DNA of 64,000 bases from CAWBAT01 sp963810905 (GTDB lineage: Bacteria > Acidobacteriota > Terriglobia > Versatilivoradales > Versatilivoraceae), in contig CAWEPG010000002.1 in the NCBI GenBank assembly GCA_963810905.1, positions 744,001-808,000 on the forward strand, given 5' to 3'. The translations under genes and the position numbers were made by a program. The notes below the pieces were generated by a model. The model saw only the letters and a list, made by a program, of their open reading frames with translations, was not told the DNA's origin and searched no databases. Positions 1 through 8,518 of the stretch are shown here, piece by piece (positions within the stretch are counted from its first letter, which is position 1; each line of letters starts with the position of its first letter).

Positions 1-253
1 CAGCCGGGTTGTGCCCCGTCCACGAATCTGCAATCCACACCACCAGAAATCCTTTCGCCCCATCCAGAAACAGCGTCAAAAAGGCGCCTGATCGGCCGAC
101 GGTTCTCAAAACGTTCGTCGCTCCGATATTTCCGCTACCGACAGAACGGATGTCAAATCCCTTTTTGACTTGAACGATCAGGTAACCAAATGGGATTGAA
201 CCGATGCCATAAGCGATGATTATGAGAAGAAGCTCCCGCCAATGAAAGGTCAT
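1..253 (-). CDS. plsY: PlsY glycerol-3-phosphate acyltransferase (5' part only)
   Basis: Inner-membrane enzyme that transfers an acyl group from acyl phosphate to glycerol-3-phosphate, the first acylation of phospholipid synthesis. About 84 codons are in the window and the gene runs off base 1. Read directly, the protein begins MTFHWRELLLIII, a first membrane helix, followed by the family motifs GSIPFGYLI and GSGNIGATNVLR and then a second hydrophobic stretch after DGAKG. The ATG at 253 overlaps the TAA stop of the upstream cinA gene as TAATG, so the two are probably translationally coupled. The family call is secure; the C-terminal half cannot be assessed. Confidence 0.9.
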   Translation of the reverse strand, partial: MTFHWRELLLIIIAYGIGSIPFGYLIVQVKKGFDIRSVGSGNIGATNVLRTVGRSGAFLTLFLDGAKGFLVVWIADSWTGHNPA

Positions 254-597
254 TAGTACATCAACTTCCGCCGCACCATATCCAGTGCAACCTGTGAAGA
301 CCACTGCCGAATTCGCTCGCGATCCCCACCGAAGCGAAATTCGCGATGCTCCAGGCAATCTGCCATGGAAAGGGCAATGTGAACCAGTCCAACCGGCTTT
401 TCGACTGTGGCTCCAGAAGGTCCCGCGATTCCTGTCACGCCGACACCCACGGTCGCTCCTGTCCGTTCGCGAATCCCTTCAGCTAGACCCTTAGCAATTT
501 CCGGGCTGACGGCCCCATTCATTTCAATGAGAAGCGGGGGAACCCCTGCCAATTCAACTTTTGATTGGTTGCTGTAGCATGTGATTCCGCAAAGGAA
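253..597 (-). CDS. cinA: CinA C-terminal part (nicotinamide-nucleotide amidase domain), split off by a frameshift
   Basis: This is the C-terminal half of the PncC/CinA amidase domain, which deamidates nicotinamide mononucleotide. It contains EMNGAVSPE and the conserved VGVGVTGIAGP segment and ends in the usual short amphipathic tail. No good start codon exists for a separate protein (TTG at 552 without a Shine-Dalgarno). Removing one T from the TTT complementary to 596-598 joins it in frame to the upstream piece, giving SSDVFLCG followed by ITCYSN, as expected for intact CinA. It is therefore part of one cinA gene spanning 253-1513, not an independent gene. Whether the lesion is real or a sequencing error cannot be decided here. 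Confidence 0.85.
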   Translation of the reverse strand, partial: FLCGITCYSNQSKVELAGVPPLLIEMNGAVSPEIAKGLAEGIRERTGATVGVGVTGIAGPSGATVEKPVGLVHIALSMADCLEHREFRFGGDRERIRQWSSQVALDMVRRKLMY

Positions 598-1513
598 ATA
601 CGTCGGAGCTTCCTGGAACCGACGTTATTCTCTGGGAAATTAGCCCCCCCGTGCAACTTTCGGCAACTGCAAGGGTATGGCGGCGCATCAGGAGGTAATA
701 TCCGACGATCTGTTCTAAGCTCTCTTCACCTCGAGAAAAGATATCATCTCCCAACTCAATTTCAATTTGGTCGGCCAGTTCCATCACAATCTTTCTGGCA
801 TCTTCTTCGGACTTGCCACGACCGGTCAAGTGAATTTGAACTTCACTCGGGTAGGTTGCCAGAACTGTCGTGACAGGGTTCTTATATTTGACGTACATTG
901 GCGAGATTCGCTCGTCCAGCGCAGATTCGCTCAGACCTGTCACCTTAAAAACTTGAGTGAAAAGCCTTGCTCCGCCTGAGAGTTCGGCAAGTCTGGGTAA
1001 GCAAGAGGTATCGAACATGGGCTTGAGTTCGCTGGGCGGACCGGGAAGAAGGATGATTCGGCATTCTCCCTCTTCCATCCACAAGCCCGGTGCGGTTCCT
1101 GCCACATTCTCCAGAATAGTTGCCCCCACTGGAACGAGGGCCTGCCTGGCATTGATGGCAGGCATTGTCATTCCTCGAGCACGAAATCGCGCCTGGATGC
1201 GATCGAGAATTTGATCATCCAGTACCATTTGTCTCTTAAGAACTCTTGCAAAGACTTTCTTGGTAACGTCGTCCTCCGTGGGACCAAGGCCGCCAGTCGA
1301 AATGACTAGCGAAGCGCGCTTAATTGATTCTCGAACCAATTGCTCCAGATAAGCCTCATTGTCTCCGACAATGGTTTTCAGTTCGACTTCGATCCCAATC
1401 GAGTTTAATCGCTCGGTCAAGAACAGCGAGTTGGTATCGATGCAATTGGATGTCAACAACTCAGAACCAATTGCCATAATCTCTGCATTCTTAATCATTT
1501 GAGGAGGGGGCAT
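554..1513 (-). CDS. cinA: CinA N-terminal part (MoCF-like domain plus start of PncC domain)
   Basis: CinA-family protein: an N-terminal molybdopterin-binding-like (ADP-ribose/NMN pyrophosphatase) domain followed by the PncC amidase domain. Seen here are AEIMAIGSELL at the N-terminus, the STGGLGPTEDDVT motif near residue 75, LLPGPPSEL near residue 155 and the amidase start AVAESCTGGLIS near residue 285. After SSDVF the frame runs into 13 unrelated residues and a TGA at 554. The C-terminal half is in the next frame. Start: ATG 1513 or, more like the family, ATG 1498; neither has a clear Shine-Dalgarno. With the C-terminal piece the total is about 419 residues, the normal family size. Confidence 0.88.
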   Translation of the reverse strand: MPPPQMIKNAEIMAIGSELLTSNCIDTNSLFLTERLNSIGIEVELKTIVGDNEAYLEQLVRESIKRASLVISTGGLGPTEDDVTKKVFARVLKRQMVLDDQILDRIQARFRARGMTMPAINARQALVPVGATILENVAGTAPGLWMEEGECRIILLPGPPSELKPMFDTSCLPRLAELSGGARLFTQVFKVTGLSESALDERISPMYVKYKNPVTTVLATYPSEVQIHLTGRGKSEEDARKIVMELADQIEIELGDDIFSRGEESLEQIVGYYLLMRRHTLAVAESCTGGLISQRITSVPGSSDVFPLRNHMLQQPIKS

Positions 1514-1984
1514 TGCTTGAATGGCCGAGGTTCAAATCAAATAATGTGCCTACGATCGCCCGGTCTTATTGCCAGCAATTCTCCGAAAGCCATTGGGTAC
1601 CACTACTCCCCAATGCCGTGATCTCTGTACACGAGTACTAACTTGTCGAAGTCCGTGTTGTATCTGGCCCCGCTGTTTACGCCCGGGGTCAACGACCCCG
1701 GCCTGGAGTTCGGACATTTATAAAGCGGCAGCAGGCCGCTTCCTCCTTCGAGAGCCCCATCGGGGCGTTGGATTCTAGCCCAGGGCAGAGCGAAGGGCGA
1801 AGGCTCAGAGCGCTGGCCCTGGGCTAAAATTGTGATCGCCCTTACAGGGCACTCAGGGGAAGCAGCGGCATCCTGCCGCTGCACTTCTCGAAAAATGTCC
1901 AACCCCCACACCCGGGTCAACGACCTCTGCTACAACAATTACCGCGAATTTGTGCAACTTAGTGCTAGCGCATTGGGGTACTAA
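1514..1984. repeat. Gene-free stretch built of palindromic repeat units
   Basis: No convincing gene. The stretch holds nested palindromes: CCGGGGTCAACGACCCCGG at 1683-1701, GCGGCAGCAGGCCGC near 1725-1739, an 11-bp inverted repeat TAGCCCAGGGC (1776-1786) / GCCCTGGGCTA (1816-1826), and a GCAGCGGCA...TGCCGCTGC hairpin at about 1863-1882. It ends with an ACCCGGGTCAACGACC unit near 1910. A 105-codon open frame on the minus strand follows the symmetry of the palindromes and is not a believable protein. The GGGTC/GACCC units recur near 4160 and 16411, so this is a dispersed REP-like element. Confidence 0.6.
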
Positions 1985-2992
1985 CTAGGGGAGTGGCTTC
2001 CCCACAACGTTAAAGTTCACATGATAGATGGAATCGATACTGCAAAGATACAGGTCATGATGGAAGCCAAAGGCCAAACCCACGAGGTTATTTCCAGAGA
2101 CAACTATCCTGGCCTCACGTTCAGGGGTCACTGCCACAATTCCGCGACGCCCTTCGAGGGAGGCCGCCACATAAAGATTGCCGCGATTGTCAAAGGCCAG
2201 CCCCTGGGGCCTTCCCAAACCTGAATAGAAGATGGAAACCGTACCGTTTGAAGTAATTTGGTAGATATGATCCACACTTGAAGTCGTTGGGCCCGTGAGA
2301 TAGAGATTTTGATCGGTATCAAACGCTAGGTGATACGCTGAGACACTGGGCTCCAGGGTTGCAAACACAAATATTTCGCGTTTGCGATCAATTTTAAATA
2401 CGTTTCCGCTCCGATCTCCGACATACAAGTTGTCCTCCCGATCAAAGGCAATCCCAGTTGCGACGCCCATTCCTTTCGTATAAATGCTCTTCTCCCCAAA
2501 GGGGGAGACTTTGTAGACATTTTCCTCGTGTCGACTTGAAATGAACAGTTCGCCTTGGTTGTTAAACGCCAGACCTGTGGGGTTCATTAAATCACTCACA
2601 AATGCCTGGACTTTGCCGGAGGCATCGACTCTGAAGACCGAGTTGCTGACCTTTTCCCCGCGACGTCCACTGAGAGTGGTATAGAGGCTCCCCGAAGAAT
2701 CCAGCGCCGGGTTCGCGACCGGATGGAGATCTGATGCCAAAAGACGAGCAATCTCAATGGGAAGACTATTGCTCTCCTCATCCTCAAGGGTAAGCCAGAG
2801 CTTCCCGCTTCGAGCATCGGTAGGCACCTGCGCCACAATCAATTCCGAAGAGGCAGAAATCAAATGGGCGGGGAGATCGTTAAAAAAAACGGTCGGGCGA
2901 GAGAAGGCTTCTTGAGGTTTTCCCATCCAGTGGATCAGAACATTTCCCCCAGGAAGGGCTACCGATGGAGAAATTTCGATAATCTTGATCAT
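1985..2992 (-). CDS. TIG-like domain plus NHL/SMP-30-type beta-propeller protein
   Basis: 335 residues with no signal peptide or membrane helix. Residues 1-85 resemble an IPT/TIG immunoglobulin-like fold (ISPSVALPGGNVLIHW start, VPTDARSG end). Residues 95-325 are repeated blades of the NHL/SMP-30 type, visible as NPTGLAFNNQGELFISS, GVATGIAFDREDNLYVG, HLAFDTDQNLYLTG and RPQGLAFDNRGNLYVAA (G-L/I-A-F-D-x-x-x-N-L-Y-V). Propellers of this kind bind ligands or act as lactonases; no substrate can be assigned. It sits alone between cinA and pgpA on the same strand. The N-terminal MIKIIEISPS looks natural for the start. Domain type is likely; function unknown. Confidence 0.8.
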   Translation of the reverse strand: MIKIIEISPSVALPGGNVLIHWMGKPQEAFSRPTVFFNDLPAHLISASSELIVAQVPTDARSGKLWLTLEDEESNSLPIEIARLLASDLHPVANPALDSSGSLYTTLSGRRGEKVSNSVFRVDASGKVQAFVSDLMNPTGLAFNNQGELFISSRHEENVYKVSPFGEKSIYTKGMGVATGIAFDREDNLYVGDRSGNVFKIDRKREIFVFATLEPSVSAYHLAFDTDQNLYLTGPTTSSVDHIYQITSNGTVSIFYSGLGRPQGLAFDNRGNLYVAASLEGRRGIVAVTPEREARIVVSGNNLVGLAFGFHHDLYLCSIDSIYHVNFNVVGKPLP

Positions 2993-3134
2993 TGTGCGAA
3001 GGTTCGTTCCTTACCTAAAGCTCAGGAACCCTCCTTTTTCCACCTGCACCGGAATTGGGGATCAACAAAATTCCTCCAAGAAAGTGGCTCAAGAATAGGT
3101 CCTGGTTATCTTCCCAATTACGAACACAATGGCA

Positions 3135-3653
3135 CTAAGCTAGATCAGGCCAAAAAAGGTGCAAAATTTTGACAACCAGCGAAGCGTAAAAACCGGCAAC
3201 GAGATCATCTAGCATAATCCCAAATCCAAGCGGCGCCTTTTCGAGCTTGCGAATTGGAAAAGGTTTTACTATGTCAAAGAGTCGAAAGAAGAGGAATCCA
3301 ATCAAGAGCATAAGAAACCCAGGATTCCTGAAGATCAAGCCAAAGGTTAATAATTGCCCTACGATTTCGTCAATCACCACTTGAGGCGGGTCCTTCCGCT
3401 GGAAAATGGACTCTGCTCTTGAAGCAGCCCATATTCCAATGGCGCTGATGATTCCCACCATAACTAGATAAAAAGCGACCCTGTGTCCGTCTTTCCATCC
3501 TAATCGGGAGAGCAATAGGATAAGAAGAATTCCTAAGAATGAGCCGAATGTTCCAGGCGCCACAGGGGCGTAGCCTATTCCCAATCCCGTTGCGATCAAG
3601 AGAGCCACTCGGTCTGTTAGTGCCAATTTTTTTTGGGGTCTAGCGGTGGTCAT
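3135..3653 (-). CDS. pgpA: Phosphatidylglycerophosphatase A
   Basis: PgpA removes the terminal phosphate of phosphatidylglycerophosphate to give phosphatidylglycerol; a membrane enzyme. The family signature is clear: GLGIGYAPVAPGTFGS near residue 20, KDPPQVVIDEIVGQ near residue 95, FRLFDIVKPFPIRK near residue 130 and GIMLDDLVAGFYA near the C-terminus, with about four membrane helices. The frame is open further upstream to 3785, but homology and size (172 residues) favour ATG 3653 (MTTARPQKK); the longer version would overlap yacG. It lies 28 bases downstream of yacG on the same strand, so the two are probably one transcript. Confidence 0.92.
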   Translation of the reverse strand: MTTARPQKKLALTDRVALLIATGLGIGYAPVAPGTFGSFLGILLILLLSRLGWKDGHRVAFYLVMVGIISAIGIWAASRAESIFQRKDPPQVVIDEIVGQLLTFGLIFRNPGFLMLLIGFLFFRLFDIVKPFPIRKLEKAPLGFGIMLDDLVAGFYASLVVKILHLFWPDLA

Positions 3654-3681
3654 CTGGATGCAAGGACACTGGGCATAAACT

Positions 3682-3867
3682 TCAAGGCTCGTCGGCTGAA
3701 TTCTTTTCCATGCTAGGGTCGTCTTCCGGCTCTTCGTTTTGGCGAGCGACGCGATACCTTTCGCTGGCCCAGTTCCCCAAGTCAATAAGTTTGCATCGTT
3801 CGCTACAAAAGGGGCGAAATGTATTTCCTTCCCACATTGCTTCCTTTTTGCAGATCGGGCATTTCAT
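3682..3867 (-). CDS. yacG: YacG-like zinc-binding DNA gyrase inhibitor
   Basis: Small zinc-ribbon protein of the YacG family (in E. coli it binds GyrB and inhibits gyrase). Four cysteines in CPICKK and PFCSERCK, followed by the family hallmark LIDLGNWASERYRV and an acidic tail, identify it. ATG 3867 (MKCPICKK) gives 61 residues, the usual length; an ATG at 3903 would add 12 residues without family support. Same strand as pgpA, 28 bases upstream of it. Confidence 0.88.
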   Translation of the reverse strand: MKCPICKKEAMWEGNTFRPFCSERCKLIDLGNWASERYRVARQNEEPEDDPSMEKNSADEP

Positions 3868-4316
3868 GGGGGCTGGCCGAGCTCTCATTTGTAACGAGGG
3901 CATTCTCCGTCATCGGGTGACAATTAGCCCACGTCCTCTCCGTGTTACTGAAGATGCGCCAATCGCGGGCGAGAAGATTGAAAACAAACGGCACGATGCA
4001 ATTTAGATTTAAAGCAATGTGCAGTACTTATCGGTGTTTGCAAATCTATCAGTGACAATTTTGGAGGTCGTTTCATTTGACACCTTGCGCCTCACTCCGC
4101 CCGTCAGCTGACGGACCGCCCTCTCCCCGATGGGAGAAGGAAGGTGTGAAAAAATTCCACCGGGTCAGGGGACCCGGGCTACAACAAGGTTCTAAACTAT
4201 TTTAAATCATTGTAGGCTTCAGGCTTTCGCAAAGCCTGAACCGCATGCGGCGTTTTCCAATTCTTTCACACCTTAAGAGGCCAGGGATGAAAAGTCGTCA
4301 ACTTATTCTGCAATCC
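3868..4316. repeat. Intergenic region with dispersed repeats and a 10-bp hairpin
   Basis: No gene recognised. Contents: a GTCAGCTGAC palindrome near 4103; the sequence at 4139-4158 (GGAAGGTGTGAAAAAATTCC), whose first 16 bases match the terminal inverted repeat of the IS1182-type element at 22-24 kb; a GGGTCAGGGGACCC palindrome at about 4162-4175 followed by GGCTACAACAA; and a perfect hairpin TTCAGGCTTT-CGC-AAAGCCTGAA at 4218-4240. Downstream, TTCTTTCACACCTT at 4261 is the reverse complement of part of the same terminal motif. Confidence 0.55.
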
Positions 4317-5642
4317 TCAATAGACCAGCTTGCCTATTAAGTCATATTCCATGCTTTGAGCAATCTCAACCGTGCGAAACTCCCCCGCTTGTGGCATTTC
4401 TCCTTCCACATCGTTAATTAAGACTACCCCATCGATGCGGGGAGCTTGGGACTCCATGCGTCCTTGCCAAAGGAGATCCGTTTCTTCGGAATGGCCTTCA
4501 ACTAACAACGGAAATCGCTTTCCAATGAGTTGTCGATTTTTCTTCTTCGAGATCTTAGCCTGTAATCGCATGAGGTGATTCTTTCGCTGGTTGATGGTAC
4601 GGGGTGGCAACTTGCCGTCTAACAGATAACTGCCAGTTCCCTCTTCATCAGAATAGGTAAACGTCCCCAACCGGTCGAATTCCATCTCCTCGACAAAATG
4701 ACAGAGCTCAGCAAATTCTTCCTCAGTTTCCCCGGGATAGCCCACAATCATCGAAGTTCGCATCGTCACACCAGGAACTTTTTGCCGGATATGCTCCACA
4801 AACCTTCGTAAGCTGTCGGCATTACCGCCACGCTGCATGGATTTCAAGAGTCTTCCATTGGCGTGCTGCAGTGGCATATCCACATAACTGCAGACCTTTT
4901 CCTCTTCTCTTAAAACGTCTAGCAGAAACTCATCGACTTGAGAGGGAAAGCAGTAGAGGAATCGTATCCACCGTAGCCCGTCAATGGCGGCGAGCTGACG
5001 GAGGAGATCGGAAATCCCGTGTTTGAGACCGATATCGTCGCCGTATTTTGTTGTCTCTTGGGAAATCAAGACGATTTCTTTGACTCCGTTTTCCGCCAGA
5101 AAATGAGCTTCATTCAGAATAGAGGATATGGGGCGACTTCGATAGTGGCCGCGTATCTTAGGGATAATACAGAACGTGCACGGACGGTCGCATCCTTCCG
5201 CGATCTTAATGTAGGCCGTAAACCGGGGTGTCGTGAGCAAGCGTGGAGAATGCTCATCGTAGAGGTAGTAAGGATTGTCAATTTTCGGCGGCTCTGTGTT
5301 TTCACAGAGCTGGATGATGGACTCGATTTGAGTCGTCCCTAAAACAGCATCCACTTCGGGAATTTCCTTCTGAATTTCGGACCGATATCTTTCAACGAGG
5401 CAGCCGGTCACCACGAGGCGGGAACAATTTCCGGAGTTCTTGTACTCAGCCATCTCCAGAATAGTATCAATACTCTCTTGTTTGGCCTTGTCTATAAATC
5501 CACAGGTATTGACAACGATAATGTCGGCGGTTTGAGGTTCTGGAGTGATCTGGTAACCCCGTTGGTTCAACAGCCCCAGCATTACCTCCGTATCCACAAG
5601 ATTTTTCTCACATCCAAGACTGACAAATCCTATTTTCTTCAT
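4317..5642 (-). CDS. rimO: Ribosomal protein S12 methylthiotransferase RimO
   Basis: Radical SAM enzyme that adds a methylthio group to the conserved Asp of ribosomal protein S12, using two Fe-S clusters. 441 residues from ATG 5642 (MKKIGFVSLGCEKNLVDTE). Order: UPF0004 domain with three cluster cysteines (LGCEKN, NTCGFID, TGCLVER), radical SAM domain with CDRPCTFCIIP near residue 155, then the C-terminal TRAM domain (EGHSEETDLLWQGRMESQAP). The RimO-specific QHANGRLLKSMQRGGN segment separates it from MiaB. The frame is open upstream to 5723, but those residues do not look like the family. Stands alone on its strand, divergent from the ABC genes. Confidence 0.95.
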   Translation of the reverse strand: MKKIGFVSLGCEKNLVDTEVMLGLLNQRGYQITPEPQTADIIVVNTCGFIDKAKQESIDTILEMAEYKNSGNCSRLVVTGCLVERYRSEIQKEIPEVDAVLGTTQIESIIQLCENTEPPKIDNPYYLYDEHSPRLLTTPRFTAYIKIAEGCDRPCTFCIIPKIRGHYRSRPISSILNEAHFLAENGVKEIVLISQETTKYGDDIGLKHGISDLLRQLAAIDGLRWIRFLYCFPSQVDEFLLDVLREEEKVCSYVDMPLQHANGRLLKSMQRGGNADSLRRFVEHIRQKVPGVTMRTSMIVGYPGETEEEFAELCHFVEEMEFDRLGTFTYSDEEGTGSYLLDGKLPPRTINQRKNHLMRLQAKISKKKNRQLIGKRFPLLVEGHSEETDLLWQGRMESQAPRIDGVVLINDVEGEMPQAGEFRTVEIAQSMEYDLIGKLVY

Positions 5643-5821
5643 TGTATTCCAGAAGCCTGTATTGAATTCCGCGTCATGAATGTGTCTCGGTCTCTGCCCT
5701 TCAAAGAAGAGCAAGGCCTGCAATTCAAGCAGCCCATGTTAGCATCTGTGGGACGAATTAGGAAGACTTTACCCGAACCCAGAAATCCAATTCCCAAGGC
5801 CTGGTGAGGGCTTGTGCTAAT

Positions 5822-6769
5822 ATGAAATTTATGGTTCAAGAAGCCATTCGTTGTAGGAATCTTTATAAGAACTATGACAATCGGGTAGAAGCCGTAAGGG
5901 GACTCGACCTGGAAATTTACAAAGGGGAGTGTTTTGGCTTGTTGGGCCCTAATGGGGCTGGAAAAACCACAACGATTGAGATCTTGGAAGGCCTCATTGA
6001 GCCTACGGCCGGGGTAGTCGAGATCCTCGGAAAACGTTGGGGAGAAACAGATCAAGAGCTTCGTGAAGGGCTGGGAATCTCATTACAAGAAACAAAATTG
6101 CCCGATAAACTGACGGTTCACGAGGTCTTGGTTCTCTTCCGAAGTTTTTATCGGGATGGACGCACTCCCGAGGCGGTCATGGATGAGGTTGAATTGACTG
6201 AAAAAGGGAATACTTGGGTCAATAAGCTATCTGGCGGACAACGGCAACGATTGGCGGTGGCTTGCGCACTAGTGGGTGACCCTCAAGTCCTGTTTCTGGA
6301 TGAGCCAACCACCGGTCTCGATCCGCAATCGCGTCGTCAACTGTGGGATATCATTCATCGGTTTCAGCAGCATGGCGGTACTATCTTGCTGACCACTCAC
6401 TATATGGATGAGGCTGAGCGGCTTTGCGGTCGGGTAGGGATTGTGGATCACGGGAAACTCATCGCGTTGGGCTCGCCGCGTGAACTAATTGCATCGCTCG
6501 GCGGAGAGCATGTGGTGGAATTTGCCGTAGAAGGTGACTTATATGCGTCTATTCCCGCTGAGATTTTAATGGAGCTCGATTCGGTTAATTCGGTCCGTGC
6601 GCTGCCCGATGGATTCTCTTTGCAAGTTCAAGAGCCGCATCTTGCCATCCCCAAACTCATTTCTTTACTCAACAGCAAGAGGATCCCTTTAGCCCGCCTG
6701 ACCACCCGGCACGCCAGCCTGGAAGATGTATTTGTAAAGCTTACCGGAAGGCATTTGCGCGACGAATGA
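5822..6769 (+). CDS. ABC-2 type transporter ATP-binding protein
   Basis: ATPase subunit of an export-type ABC system. Walker A GPNGAGKTTTIE, Q-loop in LGISLQETKLP, signature LSGGQRQRLAVACAL, Walker B VLFLDEPTTGLDPQ and switch His in TTHYMDEAERL are all present, followed by an approximately 100-residue C-terminal domain typical of drug- and lipid-exporting (DrrA-like) subunits. Start is uncertain: ATG 5822 (MKFMVQEA) or ATG 5831; a GTG at 5804 is also in frame. Pairs with the permease gene 115 bases downstream; substrate unknown. Confidence 0.92.
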   Translation: MKFMVQEAIRCRNLYKNYDNRVEAVRGLDLEIYKGECFGLLGPNGAGKTTTIEILEGLIEPTAGVVEILGKRWGETDQELREGLGISLQETKLPDKLTVHEVLVLFRSFYRDGRTPEAVMDEVELTEKGNTWVNKLSGGQRQRLAVACALVGDPQVLFLDEPTTGLDPQSRRQLWDIIHRFQQHGGTILLTTHYMDEAERLCGRVGIVDHGKLIALGSPRELIASLGGEHVVEFAVEGDLYASIPAEILMELDSVNSVRALPDGFSLQVQEPHLAIPKLISLLNSKRIPLARLTTRHASLEDVFVKLTGRHLRDE

Positions 6770-6884
6770 GACATCTTGGGAAAAGCACGCTGTTGATAGA
6801 AACGAAATTTACATTCTGAGAAAACGACACTGAGACAGCAGCTTTAAGCTTTTGTAAATTCCTTCCGATGGAAAGGGATCATTG

Positions 6885-7919
6885 ATGAAGAGTCGCAGCC
6901 CGCTCGCCGAGCTCATCCTTTGGAATTTTCGTGAATTCTATCGTGAACCCGAGGTCATTTTCTGGGTATTCGGCTTTCCCATTCTTCTAGCCATTGGCCT
7001 GGGGATTGCCTTTCGCAATCGCCCACCTGAAAGAATCTGGGTAGCGGTTACGGAAAATGGGGAGACCAGTGCCGTCGTCGGGAAATTGAAAGACGCTCCT
7101 GGGGTGGAAGTGCAAATCCTCCCGATGGATCGTGCCGCTTCAGCTCTTCGTCTGGGAAAAATTGCCATTGTCGTGATCCCTGGAAAAAGCTACGAATATC
7201 GCTATGATCCCACTCGCCCAGACAGCTTGCTGGCGCGCTCCGTGGTGGATCATGCTTTACAGAATGCCGCGGGCCGAAAGGACCCGGTTGCCACTCAAGA
7301 CACTGTGATTTCTCAGCCGGGCTCACGCTATATCGATTTTCTTATCCCTGGCTTGTTGGGGATAAACCTCATGGGCGGTGGAATGTGGGGAATTGGATTC
7401 GGGCTGGTGGATATGCGCATGAAGAAACTCTTGAAGCGCTTGGTCGCTACACCGATGCGGCGACTGGATTTGCTGCTTTCACTGGTTTTCAGCCGACTGG
7501 TTTTCATGATTACTGAAGTATTTCTGCTTCTTCTTTTTGGCGTTTATGCTTTTGGAATGATCATTCAAGGATCCTGGCTCAGTATCATGCTCGTGGCATT
7601 CGTCGGATCACTCTGTTTTTCAGGGATTGGACTTCTCTGCGGAAGCCGGGCCAGAAAAATTGAGACAATCTCAGGGCTGATCAACCTGGTCATGTTGCCG
7701 ATGTACGTCTTATCGGGGGTTTTCTTCTCAGCCGATCGTTTTCCTGCAGCTTTACAACCTTTCATTCATGCGTTGCCTTTGACGGCACTGAATGACGCCT
7801 TGCGCTCCGTTATCCTTGAAGGATCCAGCCTAATGGATCAATGGATGCGGCTCTCTGTAGTCTCGGCTTGGGGGGCGATTTCAATCTTCCTAGCCTTTCG
7901 CCTTTTTAAGTGGAATTGA
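6885..7919 (+). CDS. ABC-2 type transporter permease
   Basis: Membrane partner of the ATPase just upstream. One N-terminal helix (EVIFWVFGFPILLAIGLGIA), an extracytoplasmic loop of about 130 residues, then about five helices with the ABC-2 pattern, including the KRLVATPMRRLDLL coupling region and MLPMYVLSGVFFS followed by P-rich LPLTALNDALR. About 344 residues from ATG 6885, which follows an AAAGGGAT element; a TTG at 6882 is directly in front. ATPase and permease are both present once, so the exporter likely works as a dimer of each. Substrate cannot be told. Confidence 0.9.
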   Translation: MKSRSPLAELILWNFREFYREPEVIFWVFGFPILLAIGLGIAFRNRPPERIWVAVTENGETSAVVGKLKDAPGVEVQILPMDRAASALRLGKIAIVVIPGKSYEYRYDPTRPDSLLARSVVDHALQNAAGRKDPVATQDTVISQPGSRYIDFLIPGLLGINLMGGGMWGIGFGLVDMRMKKLLKRLVATPMRRLDLLLSLVFSRLVFMITEVFLLLLFGVYAFGMIIQGSWLSIMLVAFVGSLCFSGIGLLCGSRARKIETISGLINLVMLPMYVLSGVFFSADRFPAALQPFIHALPLTALNDALRSVILEGSSLMDQWMRLSVVSAWGAISIFLAFRLFKWN

Positions 7920-8014
7920 GACAGCACATTGGCCTTCAGGGTGTGCCAGAGATCCGCAATCGTCCAATGGTTACCCAAGAAACTCATTGACGCGCGTTGA
8001 TCTCGCCGAGTGAA

Positions 8015-8428
8015 TCAATACTTAAACGGGTCCGTTTCAGGTGAAATAAAGAACGCAAAGACTGAAAAAATGAGCGTAAATCCAAGGCTTGTCAGCACCA
8101 CCCGTTCGGTGTCAAAGCCACTGGACACCAGATAACGGATCAATGCAGGGTCCTGGCCACTGTTCATCAAAGATCCGAGCAGGTCTTGCTCACTTTCGAA
8201 GCTGTGAAGGAAAGCGGCCAAGGAAGGCACTAACGTCTCGATGGCCAAGAGGAAAAAGAATCGACTGAGGACTTGCCTGACGCTGTTGCTCAGCAAAAAA
8301 AGGATAATATTCGCTAGCCAAATTAAAATGATCGGAAACGACTCAAACTGAACAAAAAATGCCGCCACAAGAAAATAAAAGAGCCAAACCGATAAGAGTG
8401 AGGCCAACACAGCCATCAGGTATTTCAT
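8015..8428 (-). CDS. Small hypothetical integral membrane protein
   Basis: 137 residues, three or four membrane helices: residues 5-30, 33-50, a helix around 55-75 and a C-terminal one at about 112-130. The polar segment between them (ESEQDLLGSLMNSGQDPA) would sit between the last helices. No family recognised. The ATG at 8428 has a good Shine-Dalgarno (GGGAGG, 5 bases away), which supports a real gene. It lies convergent to the ABC permease and 90 bases downstream of the Tat-exported isomerase-like gene on the same strand. Confidence 0.65.
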   Translation of the reverse strand: MKYLMAVLASLLSVWLFYFLVAAFFVQFESFPIILIWLANIILFLLSNSVRQVLSRFFFLLAIETLVPSLAAFLHSFESEQDLLGSLMNSGQDPALIRYLVSSGFDTERVVLTSLGFTLIFSVFAFFISPETDPFKY

Positions 8429-8518
8429 GAACGCCTCCCCGCCTCGTTCGCCAGAGTTGTCAGAAGATGACCTACTCTTGCCTCACTGCCAGAACTACCG
8501 TACTCCCGATACAAGTTC

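Noticed and set aside
596..598. Programmed frameshifting in cinA or fumarase
   Set aside because: No slippery heptamer with downstream pseudoknot is evident and neither family is known to use recoding; the same type of lesion occurs in many unrelated genes here.
1603..1920. 105-codon open frame between cinA and the propeller gene
   Set aside because: It is composed of palindromic repeat units and its residues follow the symmetry of the DNA; such frames recur with these repeats and are not proteins.
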